A stretch of DNA of 64,000 nucleotides from Paenibacillus sp. MMS20-IR301 (GCF_032302195.1 NZ_CP135275.1:4092001-4156000); one strand, 5' to 3'; counted from the first letter of the stretch, positions 25,631 through 34,817 are shown. Notes: generated from the sequence alone by a model not told the origin. Made by a program: numbers and translations.

Positions 25631-26083
25631 TCATGCAGTCAGCTGTTTATATTTGGCAGTCAGTTCCTCGAACCACTGTTTGTCCTGCAGCGACAAAGCG
25701 AAGTCAATCAGCTCGGCAATCTCGCCCGGCTGCAGCTCCGGTGAATCATTGAAGCTGATCTCGGCTGAAGCAACCGCTGTACCTTCTGCACCATCCGCGA
25801 AGTCATAAGAGAACTTCAGCTTGATATCACTCTCGAGAAACTCATTCCGCAGGAAGTAGAGCACCTCGCACATCAATACAGGTCTGACATGATTATCGAA
25901 GACACAATCCATCACCTTGGCCCAATAATGCTGGTTGCTGAGATGGAGCTTATCATTGGTCAAAAGATATTGCTCACCCTGAAAGTCGTTGACGAACTTA
26001 AGTTCAACCGGCTCCATTTTAAAAATACCGGCTATCTGCTTCCTGGTGATATTCACAATCTCCTGTGTATCTATTCTCATCAT
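25631..26083 (-). CDS. Uncharacterised cytoplasmic protein
   Basis: 150 residues from ATG 26083 (tandem ATG ATG; GGGG-type ribosome site about 10 nt upstream; a longer reading to 26137 is possible). No signal peptide or transmembrane helix. The sequence mixes short hydrophobic and acidic stretches, with a single CEVLYFLRNEF helix in the middle and an acidic GEIAELIDFALSLQD helix near the end. I do not recognise a family. Codon use and base composition resemble neighbours. It stands alone between a terminator and an AT-rich region. Confidence 0.6.
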   Translation of the reverse strand: MMRIDTQEIVNITRKQIAGIFKMEPVELKFVNDFQGEQYLLTNDKLHLSNQHYWAKVMDCVFDNHVRPVLMCEVLYFLRNEFLESDIKLKFSYDFADGAEGTAVASAEISFNDSPELQPGEIAELIDFALSLQDKQWFEELTAKYKQLTA

Positions 26084-26391
26084 CTCATACACCCCGTTCC
26101 TCATATTTGGACTTTCAGTATATTTCAGCAAATTCACGATTTGACAATAATTTTAACTAATTTAAAAGTATTATCGTCTATTTCTCATCTTTTGTTAATG
26201 GTTTTTGTTTAAATTTTAAAAAAATATGTTTCAAGTTGTGAGGAATCGGTTAATTATATGCTTTTTGTACAAGTTATACCCCTCTTACGCACAAACGGGA
26301 TGCCTTCCGTACTCATTTGATGAGCAGGAGGCATCCCGTTTGCGGTGATGGCCTTATTATCCGGCTAATTAATTGCCGCTATTGTTGTAAA
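26084..26391. other. Intergenic region with hairpin after adenine deaminase
   Basis: About 308 bp. The right half holds the perfect inverted repeat AAACGGGATGCCT (26293-26305) / AGGCATCCCGTTT (26329-26341), lying 51 bp past the adenine deaminase stop and probably acting as its terminator, although the T tract is short. The left half (26150-26270) is very AT-rich and should hold the promoter of the unknown gene at 25631. No ORF. Confidence 0.55.
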
Positions 26392-28200
26392 TCAGTCCAC
26401 GAACAGGGGCACCAGCTGAATGCCCTCTTCGGGCGATATGCGCACCAGCCCTTTGTCCGAGATCCGCAATGCGGGAATGACCGCCAGGGCCAGCAGAGAC
26501 AGCGTCATAAAAGCGTAGTTCAGCGTGCAGCCTGCTTCATACAGTGCTTTGCTGATGGCAGCAGACTGGGCGGCAGCAATCTCGAACGGCTCTGCCGACA
26601 TAAGTCCGGCAATGGCTAGCGGGAACAAGGTCGTTCCCGAAGACGTAATCACAGCGACACCGCCCTGTGCCTCCGCCACCGCATTAGCCGCTTCCGCCAT
26701 AAGAACATCGTCGTTGCCGATGACCAGCACGTTATGGCTGTCATGGGCGACCGTCATGGCGATCGCCGCCGGCTCATGGAAGCCGATGCCCTGCACCACA
26801 CCTACGGATTTATTGCCGGTTGCTTTATGCCGCTCCAGTACGGCGATTTTGCAGAGGCCGTCCTGAACCTGCAGCCTGGAGGCGGCTACCGGCAGATTGA
26901 GAATCAGCTCCCCGGTCTCCACATGATTCTCAATGACTTTGATGACCCGTGTTGCCAGAACTCCTGTGTCAACCGGCGCGTGGATTACGAAGTCCTCGGC
27001 TGTCGGCGTCTGCGCCAGATGTACAGAAGTTAATACTTCATCCGGGTAGGTGTAGGGATTCAGCTCAGCAGTCATAACCCCGTTCTCCGCTACGACCACA
27101 CCAGCCGCAATCGTCATTACAACATTCACATCAGCCAGATTTCCGTCCAGCAGAATAATATCGGCGCAAGAGCCCGGTGTAATGGAGCCGATATCACGGG
27201 CTACCCCGAACCGTTCGGCGGTATTGATCGTCGCCATCTGGAAAGCGGTGACCGGCTTCAGTCCCTGGGAGATGGCATGGCGTACAACAAAATCCATATG
27301 CCCTTCATCCCGCAGCGATTCCGAGCTGCGGTCATCGGTCACCAGCATCATCCGCCGCGGATCAAGCCCGCGCTCTGTATGGGCAGTTAACGTCTTCGCC
27401 ACATCATGCCAGGCGGAGCCGCGGCGCATTTTGGCATACATTCCGAGCCGGACGCGTTCAATAACATCCTCCGCCGTCACACACTCATGATCACCCGTTA
27501 CCCCTGCCGCAGCATAGACCGGAAGTCTCCAGTCATCCGCAGGCCAGGTAAAATGCCCGTCAACATAACGCCCCGCGCGCAGTGTCGCCTGAATCTCCCC
27601 AAGCATCTTCTCATCACCGTAGACTACGCCGGGGAAATTCATCACCTCACCCAGGGCAATAACATCCGGCCCCCAGGTGTATGCCTCTGCCACTTCCTCC
27701 GGACCGATGGATGCGCCGGTCGTTTCAAATTCTGCCCCTGCCGAGGGTACGCAGGAAGCGACCTGCATGTATGCGGCCAGCGGCGTTCCGCGCATCTCAT
27801 CCAGCATCAGCCGTATCCCCTTCAGTCCGAACACATTGGCAATTTCATGGGCATCAAAGAAACCGCCGGTGGTTCCCAGCGGCAGCACCGCCCGGGCAAA
27901 TTCAGTCACAGTGAGCTGCGTGCTCTCAATATGGCAATGCCCGTCGAGCAGACCGGGCGCGATATATTTGCCCGCCGCATCAATGACCTGTGTCCCTTCT
28001 CCAATCGTATGCGATACATCTTTGCCGACATAGGCGATGCGGCCCCCCTGTACAGCAACAGACATGCCTTCAAGAATCTCTCCGGAACATACATTAACCA
28101 GCTTGCCGCCTGTTATCACCAGTGTAGCGGGCTGATCACCGCGGGCTGTAGCTACAAGCCCGGGCACGCAGTCCGCGAGCGGCTTTCTTGTATAACTCAT
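26392..28200 (-). CDS. adeC: Adenine deaminase
   Basis: 602 residues from ATG 28200, with GGAGGGAG 8 nt upstream; an earlier in-frame ATG (28218) overlaps that ribosome site. Amidohydrolase-superfamily fold with the AdeC hallmarks DGHCHIEST (metal His-x-His), GGFFDAHEIANVFG, TWPADDW, TGDHECV, MLVTDDRSSE and the C-terminal AdeC domain (GNDDVLMAEAANA; SEGTTL-like SSGTTLFPL). Length is typical (about 575-600). It converts adenine to hypoxanthine, feeding purine salvage or, with the puc genes to the right, purine catabolism. It is separated from that operon by a 1.36-kb repeat region and has its own promoter. Confidence 0.93.
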   Translation of the reverse strand: MSYTRKPLADCVPGLVATARGDQPATLVITGGKLVNVCSGEILEGMSVAVQGGRIAYVGKDVSHTIGEGTQVIDAAGKYIAPGLLDGHCHIESTQLTVTEFARAVLPLGTTGGFFDAHEIANVFGLKGIRLMLDEMRGTPLAAYMQVASCVPSAGAEFETTGASIGPEEVAEAYTWGPDVIALGEVMNFPGVVYGDEKMLGEIQATLRAGRYVDGHFTWPADDWRLPVYAAAGVTGDHECVTAEDVIERVRLGMYAKMRRGSAWHDVAKTLTAHTERGLDPRRMMLVTDDRSSESLRDEGHMDFVVRHAISQGLKPVTAFQMATINTAERFGVARDIGSITPGSCADIILLDGNLADVNVVMTIAAGVVVAENGVMTAELNPYTYPDEVLTSVHLAQTPTAEDFVIHAPVDTGVLATRVIKVIENHVETGELILNLPVAASRLQVQDGLCKIAVLERHKATGNKSVGVVQGIGFHEPAAIAMTVAHDSHNVLVIGNDDVLMAEAANAVAEAQGGVAVITSSGTTLFPLAIAGLMSAEPFEIAAAQSAAISKALYEAGCTLNYAFMTLSLLALAVIPALRISDKGLVRISPEEGIQLVPLFVD

Positions 28201-28365
28201 AATGCACACTCCCTCCATTTATTAGTATCTATATTTATCTATTGCAACCGGACTGATTCAGTAACCAGTGCCGGCGAAAAAATATCTGAATCGTCTCGCC
28301 AGCCGTATCAGGCGAATGCCATTGCTCCTACAGGAGCATTTTGGGCGGAGTATAGTCTGGCTGAG

Positions 28366-28451
28366 GCGCCTCCGGCGGGACACTTCCCGCCGCTGGAGTG
28401 CCTGCGGCTGCGCGCCTCCGGCGGGACAGTTCCCGCCGCTGGAGTGCCTGC
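28366..28451. repeat. Duplicated 40-bp palindromic repeat (REP-like)
   Basis: Two direct copies (28366-28405 and 28412-28451; 46-bp period, one mismatch). Each holds a perfect hairpin GGCGGGA-4 nt-TCCCGCC, extended by CTCC/GGAG arms. The GC content is far above that of the surrounding sequence. Confidence 0.8.
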
Positions 28452-28932
28452 TTCCACAGGAGGCCTTTCACAAGAAATCCATCGGCTGAGGCAGCTCTAC
28501 TCTTCTATTGTACGCTTTCCCTGCACCCATAAGCTCCCCACCGTAGATACCCCGACACTTTGTTACCCAGCCTATTATCTGCAGCTGCTGCTCCTGTAGC
28601 AAAAACGGCTCTGACGCCCTAACGGGACGCAAGCCGTTGTCTGAACAAAGTGGGCATAGAGCAAACCAGAACTGAAACAAATGAATGACAATTAGTAAAA
28701 GGCATATTTCTTTCTGGCCTACTTCTGGCGGTATCAGGGGTACTTTTGCACTTGATTTCAGCTATCCGCTCCAGCCAAATTGTGTTGATTCAAAACTCCA
28801 TCTAATAAGTACGCCGGAATGCGGCTTCGGCGAAGGAGATAGAGAAAGAAACACTAACTATTGGAGTCAAATACGAACACCGCATGGCGCACACTTCAGG
28901 TAATTCTGAGACTTCGGATACTACAGGTACTA

Positions 28933-29061
28933 TGGACACTACAGCCCTTATTCGCCCGTTTTTGTTTCATTTGACGAATTTGCGGACACCACGGCCCTTA
29001 TTCGCCACTTTTGGCGGGCTATCTTCACTTTTCTAGCGAAATAACGGCGCTGATGTCCGTA
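28933..29061. repeat. Dispersed intergenic repeat, two direct copies and one inverted
   Basis: GGACACTACAGCCCTTATTC (from 28934) and GGACACCACGGCCCTTATTC (from 28984) are direct copies 50 bp apart. A diverged inverted copy lies at 29041-29060 (reads CGGACATCAGCGCCGTTAT on the minus strand). Confidence 0.6.
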
Positions 29062-29185
29062 AAACCCGGCATTGAGGCGCTTTTCCACATCTTAACGTCT
29101 CCCCTGTCCGTATCACTAGACTATTAACCTAAAAGCCAGCGCGTGACGGTCTACCTTATTGACTGAGATCTAGTTTTACCCCTTT

Positions 29186-29432
29186 TTTCGCTCATTCAGC
29201 CTATATTGGCAGAATTAAAGGGATTTTTACTCTTATTTCGCTCATTCAGCCTACATTGGGCGGGATTAAAGGGATTTTTACTCTTAATTCCACTCATTTA
29301 GCCTACTTTGGGCGGGATTAGAGGTATTTTTACTCTTAATTTCGCTCATTCAGCCTACATTGGGCGGATTTATGGGTATTTTCACCTTAATTTCACTCGT
29401 TCAGCGTACTTTGGGCGGAATGAAGGGCATTT
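29186..29432. repeat. Degenerate ~51-bp tandem repeat array
   Basis: Five copies start near 29187, 29237, 29289, 29341 and 29392. Each contains TTCGCTCATTCAGCC followed by TACATTGGGCGGGATTA and then an AT-rich AAGGGATTTTTACTCTTA. Spacing is 50-52 bp. Divergence grows toward the right. A further diverged copy lies at about 28715-28775. There is no separate repeat-spacer pattern, so it is not a CRISPR array. Confidence 0.8.
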
Positions 29433-29560
29433 TGCCGGTGGACCACAGCTTTCTCCCATTCGGCAGCAAACTGAGCATAGGTCACCCGGTTATTCGGATA
29501 CGAAACAGCCTCCTCCGGTTCCTTGCTGCTTACCTTTCATCACTTACCGCATTTTTATGA

Positions 29561-30793
29561 TTATCTTACTTCTGCCTCGTATACGTCAAGTGCTGCCTGT
29601 ACGCCATGGCCGGCAGTAAGCACACATCCGTGACGCAGCAGCACAGCCTCCAGCGCTCCAAGCAGGCGCAGCACATTGTTCTCCCGGCAGCTGAAGCCCA
29701 TCGTGCCGATGCGCCAGATCAAGCCCTTCAGCGGGCCGAAGGAGCTGGCAATCTCAATTCCGAAGCGGTTCAAGAGCATGGAGCGGACGGATTCCCCGTC
29801 TATTCCTTCCGGTATCAGCACGCAGGTTACCACCGTCAGCTTGCTGTCCGGATCGCCGTATAATTCCAGTCCCATCGCAGTCAGGCCTGCTACGAGAGCC
29901 TGCTCGTGCAGCCGGTGCCGGTCGTGCCGGGCCTCCAGTCCCTCCTCCAATACAAGCCGCAGCCCCTCCCGCAATGCATAGAGCATCGAAGTCATCTCCG
30001 TATGATGATTCAGCCGCTGCGGGCTCCAGTAATCCTGTAGCATGCCAAGGTCAAAGTAGTTGCTCCGGACAAACGGGAGCTCACCTGCTATAGCCTCGCC
30101 GGTTCTCAGCCCGCGCTCTACCTGTTTGCGCTTCAGCAGCTTCGCTTCAGCCCGTTCATTATACGTAACCGGAGCCATACCCGAAGGGACCGAGAGACAT
30201 TTCTGCGTCCCGCCGATCACTGCATCCAGCATCCAGGCATCCGTCTCAACCGGCACTCCGCCGATGGTTGCCACTGCGTCTACTATCAGCAGGGCATCGT
30301 ACTCCCGGCAAACCCGGCCGATTCCCTCCAGCGGCTGCACCCGGCCGGTGGAGGTTTCCCCGTGGACCATTGCCACAACATCCGGTTTAATGCTATGGAT
30401 GGCTGCAATTACCTCTTCCGGCGGAAAAACACTGCCCCAGCTCTGCTCGATAGTGAAAACCTCCGCACCGCAGCGTTCAGCAATCTCATGCAGCAGATGG
30501 CCAAACCGGCCAAAGACCGGTATCAGTACCCGGTCTCCCGGTGCAATCAGACTGACCATTACCGCTTCAATACCCGAACGCGAGGTTCCGTCCACCGGAT
30601 AAGCCCACTTATTGGTTGTCGCAAACAGTCCCCGCAGCATCTCCATAGTTTCGTTCATTATATCCGTGAATTCAGGATCAAATTGTCCCAGCACCGGAAA
30701 AGACATCGCCCGCAGCACACGCGGATCGACTTCCACCGGTCCCGGGGTCATAACACACCGCAAGGATGGCGACAAATCTTCATACCGCTTCAT
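29561..30793 (-). CDS. pucG: (S)-ureidoglycine-glyoxylate aminotransferase
   Basis: 410 residues, class-V PLP aminotransferase. Characteristic segments are MTPGPVEVDPRVLRAM, GTSRSGIEAVMVSL, MVHGETSTGRVQPLE, DAVATIGGVPVETDAW and GGTQKCLSVPSGMAP, where the Lys binds PLP. The serine/alanine-glyoxylate-type fold and its place with allantoate amidohydrolase and allantoinase identify PucG. It transaminates ureidoglycine with glyoxylate, giving oxalurate and glycine. It is last in the leftward puc operon, 128 bp after the allantoate amidohydrolase gene. Confidence 0.9.
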   Translation of the reverse strand: MKRYEDLSPSLRCVMTPGPVEVDPRVLRAMSFPVLGQFDPEFTDIMNETMEMLRGLFATTNKWAYPVDGTSRSGIEAVMVSLIAPGDRVLIPVFGRFGHLLHEIAERCGAEVFTIEQSWGSVFPPEEVIAAIHSIKPDVVAMVHGETSTGRVQPLEGIGRVCREYDALLIVDAVATIGGVPVETDAWMLDAVIGGTQKCLSVPSGMAPVTYNERAEAKLLKRKQVERGLRTGEAIAGELPFVRSNYFDLGMLQDYWSPQRLNHHTEMTSMLYALREGLRLVLEEGLEARHDRHRLHEQALVAGLTAMGLELYGDPDSKLTVVTCVLIPEGIDGESVRSMLLNRFGIEIASSFGPLKGLIWRIGTMGFSCRENNVLRLLGALEAVLLRHGCVLTAGHGVQAALDVYEAEVR

Positions 30794-30921
30794 AACCCTT
30801 CCCCCCTCATGAATTCCAGAACCTCTTCAGACTGCTGAAGCATGCATAGATGGACTCCGGAACCTTAATTCTCTATTATCTATTCTTAATTACCATTCTT
30901 CTATCTCCGAACCCCTATCCT

Positions 30922-32343
30922 TCACCCTCTATCTTCTATTACGCCTTCCTCTGTATAAGCTAATTTATACAATATCGCCGCTAACACTTGCATTCCGGCG
31001 GCCAGCTCTTCCGGCGGTGTATATTCATCAGGAGCATGACTGATGCCTCCACGGCTCGGCACGAAGATCATCGCTGCCGGGCAAAGCGGCGCAAACAGCT
31101 GGGCATCATGCCCGGCCCCGCTGACCATTCTCAGGTATGTCTTGCCCTGCTCCAGACAGACTTGCTCCAGTGCAGCACACAGCTCCTTATCCATCGGAGC
31201 CGGAGTTGTCATTAGCACAGGCTGTATCTCCAGCTTCAAGCCGCGCCTTGCGGCAATTGCAGCGAATTCCTCCAGCACCTGCGGGCAATAGCGTTCCAGT
31301 ATCCCGGCATCGCTATGCCGGATATCCAGCGTAAATTGCACCTCTCCCGGAATCACATTCGGTGTACCCGGATACACCTCAAGCCGGCCCGTTGTCGCTA
31401 CCAGCGGGTCCCCTTCCTCCGCAGCGGAACGTTCCAGGGCGAGCAGCATTTCTGCACTGCCGGCCAGAGCATCCCGTCTAAGTCCCATGGGCGTAGTCCC
31501 CGCATGATTGGCTGTTCCGGAGACTGTAACGCGGTACCTCCGCTGGCCGGCGATCGCCTGCACCACACCGATCTGCCGGGCAGAGCGTTCCAGCACGATC
31601 CCTTGTTCAATATGCAGCTCCAAATAAGCAGCAATATCACTGCGGAGCGGGCGGGAAATAGTTACTGCAGCAGAACCTGCTGGGCCAGTAACCGCCGAAC
31701 CCGTATCTACTGAACCTGTACCCGCCGCTCCAGCACCATCCGCCCCGGCATCATCATAGTCTTTCCCGCCCGCTGCTGCGGTCTCAGCCGAGACTCCGGC
31801 TGACGCAGCCTCTCCGCCCAGACCGCAAGCCTTCATCGCCGCTCCGAGCGTTACGCCTTCGGCATCAGCAATATCCTCACGGCTGCTGCCGTCATAGAGC
31901 CCGGTAACATTCCCCGAACCCCAGAAGGTCAGCGGAAACCGGCTGCCCTCCTCCTCACTGAAGGATACTACCTCTAAGCTGCGCAGCGGCCGGCCGAAGG
32001 TCTGCTGCAGATAATGCAGCACGGTGACCGCTGCCGCGATCCCATAGGCGCCGTCATACCGTCCGCCGTTCACTACAGTATCAATATGCGAGCCGGTCAG
32101 GATAACTTGTTCTGCCGCAGCAGCCCCCGAACCGGACAACCGGCCGTATATATTGCCAACCCGGTCCTGCCTGACCTCCAGTCCAAGCGACTTCATTCTC
32201 TGCTGCAAAAAAAGCTGAGCCCCGCACCATTCCGGAGTGTACAGCAGCCGGGTAACCCCAGGACCCGGGACACTGAAGGCCGCCAGTTCATCCAGCAGCT
32301 TCAGCAGCTCACCGGCGGGAACATTATGAACCGGCGGCTTCAT
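30922..32343 (-). CDS. allC: Allantoate amidohydrolase
   Basis: 473 residues from ATG 32343, which overlaps the allantoinase stop in an ATGA arrangement; a longer reading to 32379 lacks this logic. M20/AllC fold with GSHIDTVVNGGRYDGAYG, FSEEEGSRFPLTFWGS, ELHIEQG, NHAGTTPM and SGAGHDAQ motifs providing metal and substrate ligands. Between residues about 178 and 228 there is an extra low-complexity Ala/Gly/Asp/Ser stretch that the family normally lacks, at the junction before the dimerisation domain. It hydrolyses allantoate to ureidoglycine, CO2 and ammonia. Confidence 0.9.
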   Translation of the reverse strand: MKPPVHNVPAGELLKLLDELAAFSVPGPGVTRLLYTPEWCGAQLFLQQRMKSLGLEVRQDRVGNIYGRLSGSGAAAAEQVILTGSHIDTVVNGGRYDGAYGIAAAVTVLHYLQQTFGRPLRSLEVVSFSEEEGSRFPLTFWGSGNVTGLYDGSSREDIADAEGVTLGAAMKACGLGGEAASAGVSAETAAAGGKDYDDAGADGAGAAGTGSVDTGSAVTGPAGSAAVTISRPLRSDIAAYLELHIEQGIVLERSARQIGVVQAIAGQRRYRVTVSGTANHAGTTPMGLRRDALAGSAEMLLALERSAAEEGDPLVATTGRLEVYPGTPNVIPGEVQFTLDIRHSDAGILERYCPQVLEEFAAIAARRGLKLEIQPVLMTTPAPMDKELCAALEQVCLEQGKTYLRMVSGAGHDAQLFAPLCPAAMIFVPSRGGISHAPDEYTPPEELAAGMQVLAAILYKLAYTEEGVIEDRG

Positions 32344-33737
32344 AGCACCGGCCCGGCAGATCCGCCGGGCCGGATCCATTCCCCGCTGCTGCCGTCAACA
32401 AGCCCTTCAGCGGCAGTATACACTACCTTGCCGCGGCAGATTGTCGCCTGTACCCGGCAGGACAAGGTCATCCCCGCATAGGGGCTGTGCTTATGCCGGT
32501 ACAGCAGATCCTCCGCCTGCAGCGTATAGGCAGCATGCGGATCGAGCAGCACAAGATCGGCGTCCATCCCTTCTGCAATGGAGCCTTTGCGGTGCTCCAG
32601 CCCGAACCGCCGGGCCGGCAGCGCCGACAGCAGGGCGGACATCTGCGTAACCGGAAGGCCGCGCTTCTGCACCCCTTCATGGAACATCAGCTCAAGGCTG
32701 CTCTGCGCACCGGAAATCCCGCCCCAGGCCTCGAAGAAGGACAGCCCCGGGGCCAGCTTCAAGTCCGCCGGACAAGGGGAATGATCTGAAGCTATGAGAT
32801 CCACCCGGCCTGCTGCCAGCGCAGCCCACAGCCGGTCCTGTTCTTCGCGGCTGCGCAGCGGCGGAGCACATTTCGCCAGCGGCCCCAGCTCCTCCAGATC
32901 CTCCTCATTCAGCACCAGATAATGCGGGCAGGTCTCTGCCGTCACATCCAGCCCCCGCTCCTTAGCCTCATGAATCAGCTCCAAGGCGGCGGCGGTGCTG
33001 ATATGCACGAAGTGCAGCCGGCAGCCGGTGCGCTCACTGTACAGCAGTGCCCGGGCCACCGCCTCAAGCTCCGCTTCAGGCGGCCGGGAAGCGGCGAAAT
33101 CGCGCGCACCGCTGCGTCCTTCGCGGACAGCGGCTGCCCCAAGAGCCGCTGTCACCGCCTCACTCTCCGCATGCAAAGCCAGGATCCCCCCGGCAGCAGC
33201 GATGCGGACCATGCCCTGATAGAGGGTGTCGTCATCCACCTCACGGAACCGGCCCTCACCTTCACCGCCGGGATTCGAGATAAATGCCTTAAACCCGGCA
33301 ACTCCCGCTGATGCCAGCTCCTCCAGCTCCTCCAGATTGCCGGGGACCAGCCCGCCCCACAGCATATAATCTACTGCCGAGTTGCCTGCCGCAGCTTCCG
33401 CCTTCAAGCGGAGCGCCGCCAGATTCACCGTCGGAGGATTGCCGTTAAGCGGCATATCCGCATAGCAGGTGCAGCCTCCGGCAGCCAGGGAGGCCGAGCC
33501 GCTGCGGAAGCCTTCCCAATGGCCAAAGGCCGGCTCATTGAAATGAACATGCATGTCAATCATTCCGGGCAGCACATATTGTCCGGCTGCATCAATGACC
33601 CTGCTCCCGCGTGAACTGCCAAGCGCTTCGCCGAGCATGGCAATTTTGCCGTGCTTCACGCCGATATCCAGCTTACGGACTTCCCCGGGAAGTACAACAT
33701 CCCCGTTCCTGATAATGAGCTCATAGAATTCCTTCAT
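32340..33737 (-). CDS. allB: Allantoinase
   Basis: 465 residues. Cyclic amidohydrolase with DMHVHFNEP (metal His pair), GFKAFISNP (carboxylated Lys), the ETCPHYLVL and ASDHSPC motifs. Residue choices (WEGFRSGSASLAAGGCTCYADMPLN) are those of allantoinases rather than dihydroorotases. Length fits AllB/PucH (about 450). It opens allantoin to allantoate. It follows the HIU hydrolase gene by 33 bp and is coupled to allC downstream. Confidence 0.92.
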   Translation of the reverse strand: MKEFYELIIRNGDVVLPGEVRKLDIGVKHGKIAMLGEALGSSRGSRVIDAAGQYVLPGMIDMHVHFNEPAFGHWEGFRSGSASLAAGGCTCYADMPLNGNPPTVNLAALRLKAEAAAGNSAVDYMLWGGLVPGNLEELEELASAGVAGFKAFISNPGGEGEGRFREVDDDTLYQGMVRIAAAGGILALHAESEAVTAALGAAAVREGRSGARDFAASRPPEAELEAVARALLYSERTGCRLHFVHISTAAALELIHEAKERGLDVTAETCPHYLVLNEEDLEELGPLAKCAPPLRSREEQDRLWAALAAGRVDLIASDHSPCPADLKLAPGLSFFEAWGGISGAQSSLELMFHEGVQKRGLPVTQMSALLSALPARRFGLEHRKGSIAEGMDADLVLLDPHAAYTLQAEDLLYRHKHSPYAGMTLSCRVQATICRGKVVYTAAEGLVDGSSGEWIRPGGSAGPVL

Positions 33738-33770
33738 GACAGGTCCACCTCCGTCTGTATATAGATGTGC

Positions 33771-34250
33771 CTAGCTGCCGCGGTAGGTGCTGTAACCTCC
33801 GGGTGCAACCAGCAGCGGTACATGATAATGTTCTGCCGGGTCCAGAATGCTGAAGCGGATCGGGATATGCTCAAGGAACAACCCCCCGGCCCGATTTGCC
33901 GCTGCTGTCACAGCTGCCGCCTCACCTGCAGCACTCCGGCACTCTCTGAAATAATCGCCGGCCATGAACAGCAGCTCATAGGTGCCGGCCAGCAGCTCTT
34001 CTCCAGCCAGCAGCGGAGCATCCAGCCTGCCGTCACTGTTCGTAACCGCCTCGCGCAGCAGCACAGGCGCCCCGCCGCCTAACCTCCACAGCTGAAGCGG
34101 CATACCGGCAGCAGGTTTTCCTTGCGCCAGGTCCAGTACATGCGTAGTCAGCCGCCCGCTCATAGCTCTTTGAGACATAGATTCGCTTGTTCCTTCTTGA
34201 GGCAGGCTCCCGCTCTGCCCGCTTTGAGGCCTCTGCTCTATCCCGGCCAT
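33771..34250 (-). CDS. pucM: 5-hydroxyisourate hydrolase (transthyretin-like)
   Basis: 159 residues from ATG 34250, with AGGAGG 8 nt upstream; an in-frame GTG at 34259 overlaps the ribosome site. The transthyretin-like core starts at about residue 32 (LTTHVLDLAQGKPAAGMP), carries the IPIRFS arginine and ends with the diagnostic YRGS. An N-terminal Gln/Ser/Gly-rich extension of about 30 residues is unusual for bacterial HIU hydrolases. It converts 5-hydroxyisourate to OHCU. A run of three extra residues near VTAAANRAGG also departs from compact homologues. Confidence 0.92.
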   Translation of the reverse strand: MAGIEQRPQSGQSGSLPQEGTSESMSQRAMSGRLTTHVLDLAQGKPAAGMPLQLWRLGGGAPVLLREAVTNSDGRLDAPLLAGEELLAGTYELLFMAGDYFRECRSAAGEAAAVTAAANRAGGLFLEHIPIRFSILDPAEHYHVPLLVAPGGYSTYRGS

Positions 34251-34298
34251 GAATAACACCTCCTGCTGAGTAGTCTGAATTGTGCAACACAGCCCCCT

Positions 34299-34817
34299 CT
34301 ATTCCACATTCAGCAGATCATCCAGCCTGAAGCGGGTAATCCGGCTGATTTCCCGCAGCGCCTGCTCCAGCTCCTCCTGCACAGAACGGTGAACCCGCTC
34401 AGCGATGGAGCTTATAATATCTTCTTTATTTTTGCCGCGCACAGCCAGGATGAACGGGAACCCGAATTTCTCAGTATAGGCCTTGTTCAGCTCCGTCAGC
34501 TGCGCGAATTCCTCCGGTGTCAGCCGGGTAAGGCCCGCCCCCTGCTGCTCCGCTGCCGACAGCGGACTGACCTCAAGCCTGGTTGCCAGATCAGGATGGG
34601 CCCGCAGCAGCCCAAGTATCTGCTCACCTTCCGCATTCCGCGCTGTATCCACCATGGAGTCATGCAGCTGCTGCACCGATACAAACGGCTGCTGCCCGTA
34701 AGTCCCTTCCGCTACCCAGGGTGAGTGCTCAAAAATCCCGCCCAGGCTCTCCACAAACTCCGTCCGTTCCATAACGTTAATCTGCTCCAGTGTTAATCTA
34801 TCCGCCGGTACAGGCAT
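34299..34817 (-). CDS. OHCU decarboxylase
   Basis: 172 residues from ATG 34817 (GGAGGAGG upstream). Family marks are LGGIFEHSPWVAEG (catalytic His region), LLRAHPDLATRL, and NKAYTEKFGFPFILAVRGKNK. It converts OHCU to (S)-allantoin. In B. subtilis this domain is the N-terminal half of PucL, fused to uricase; here it is a separate protein and uricase is absent. It is first in the leftward purine operon. Confidence 0.92.
   Translation of the reverse strand: MPVPADRLTLEQINVMERTEFVESLGGIFEHSPWVAEGTYGQQPFVSVQQLHDSMVDTARNAEGEQILGLLRAHPDLATRLEVSPLSAAEQQGAGLTRLTPEEFAQLTELNKAYTEKFGFPFILAVRGKNKEDIISSIAERVHRSVQEELEQALREISRITRFRLDDLLNVE

Larger units (their letters stand above)
28201..29560. other. Gene-free repeat-rich spacer
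   Basis: About 1.36 kb with no supportable gene. Open frames here lack ribosome sites and family resemblance. It contains a duplicated GC-rich hairpin (28366-28451), a further hairpin AACGGCT/AGCCGTT (28604-28638), a dispersed ~24-bp motif in both orientations (28933-29061), and a tandem array of ~51-bp units (29186-29432). Such spacers, built of several lineage-specific repeat families, are seen in Paenibacillus-like genomes. No insertion-sequence ends or transposase remnants are recognised. Confidence 0.7.

Noticed and set aside
27406..28599. Plus-strand frame of about 400 codons reaching from the adenine deaminase gene into the repeat region
   Set aside because: First part is antisense to adenine deaminase, last part crosses the palindromic repeats; no start context or recognisable domain.
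29186..29432. Tandem array considered as a CRISPR
   Set aside because: Units are contiguous and degenerate with no unique spacers of fixed size, and no cas genes are nearby.
28201..29560. Insertion-sequence remnant in the long spacer
   Set aside because: No transposase fragment, terminal inverted repeat pair or target-site duplication could be identified.
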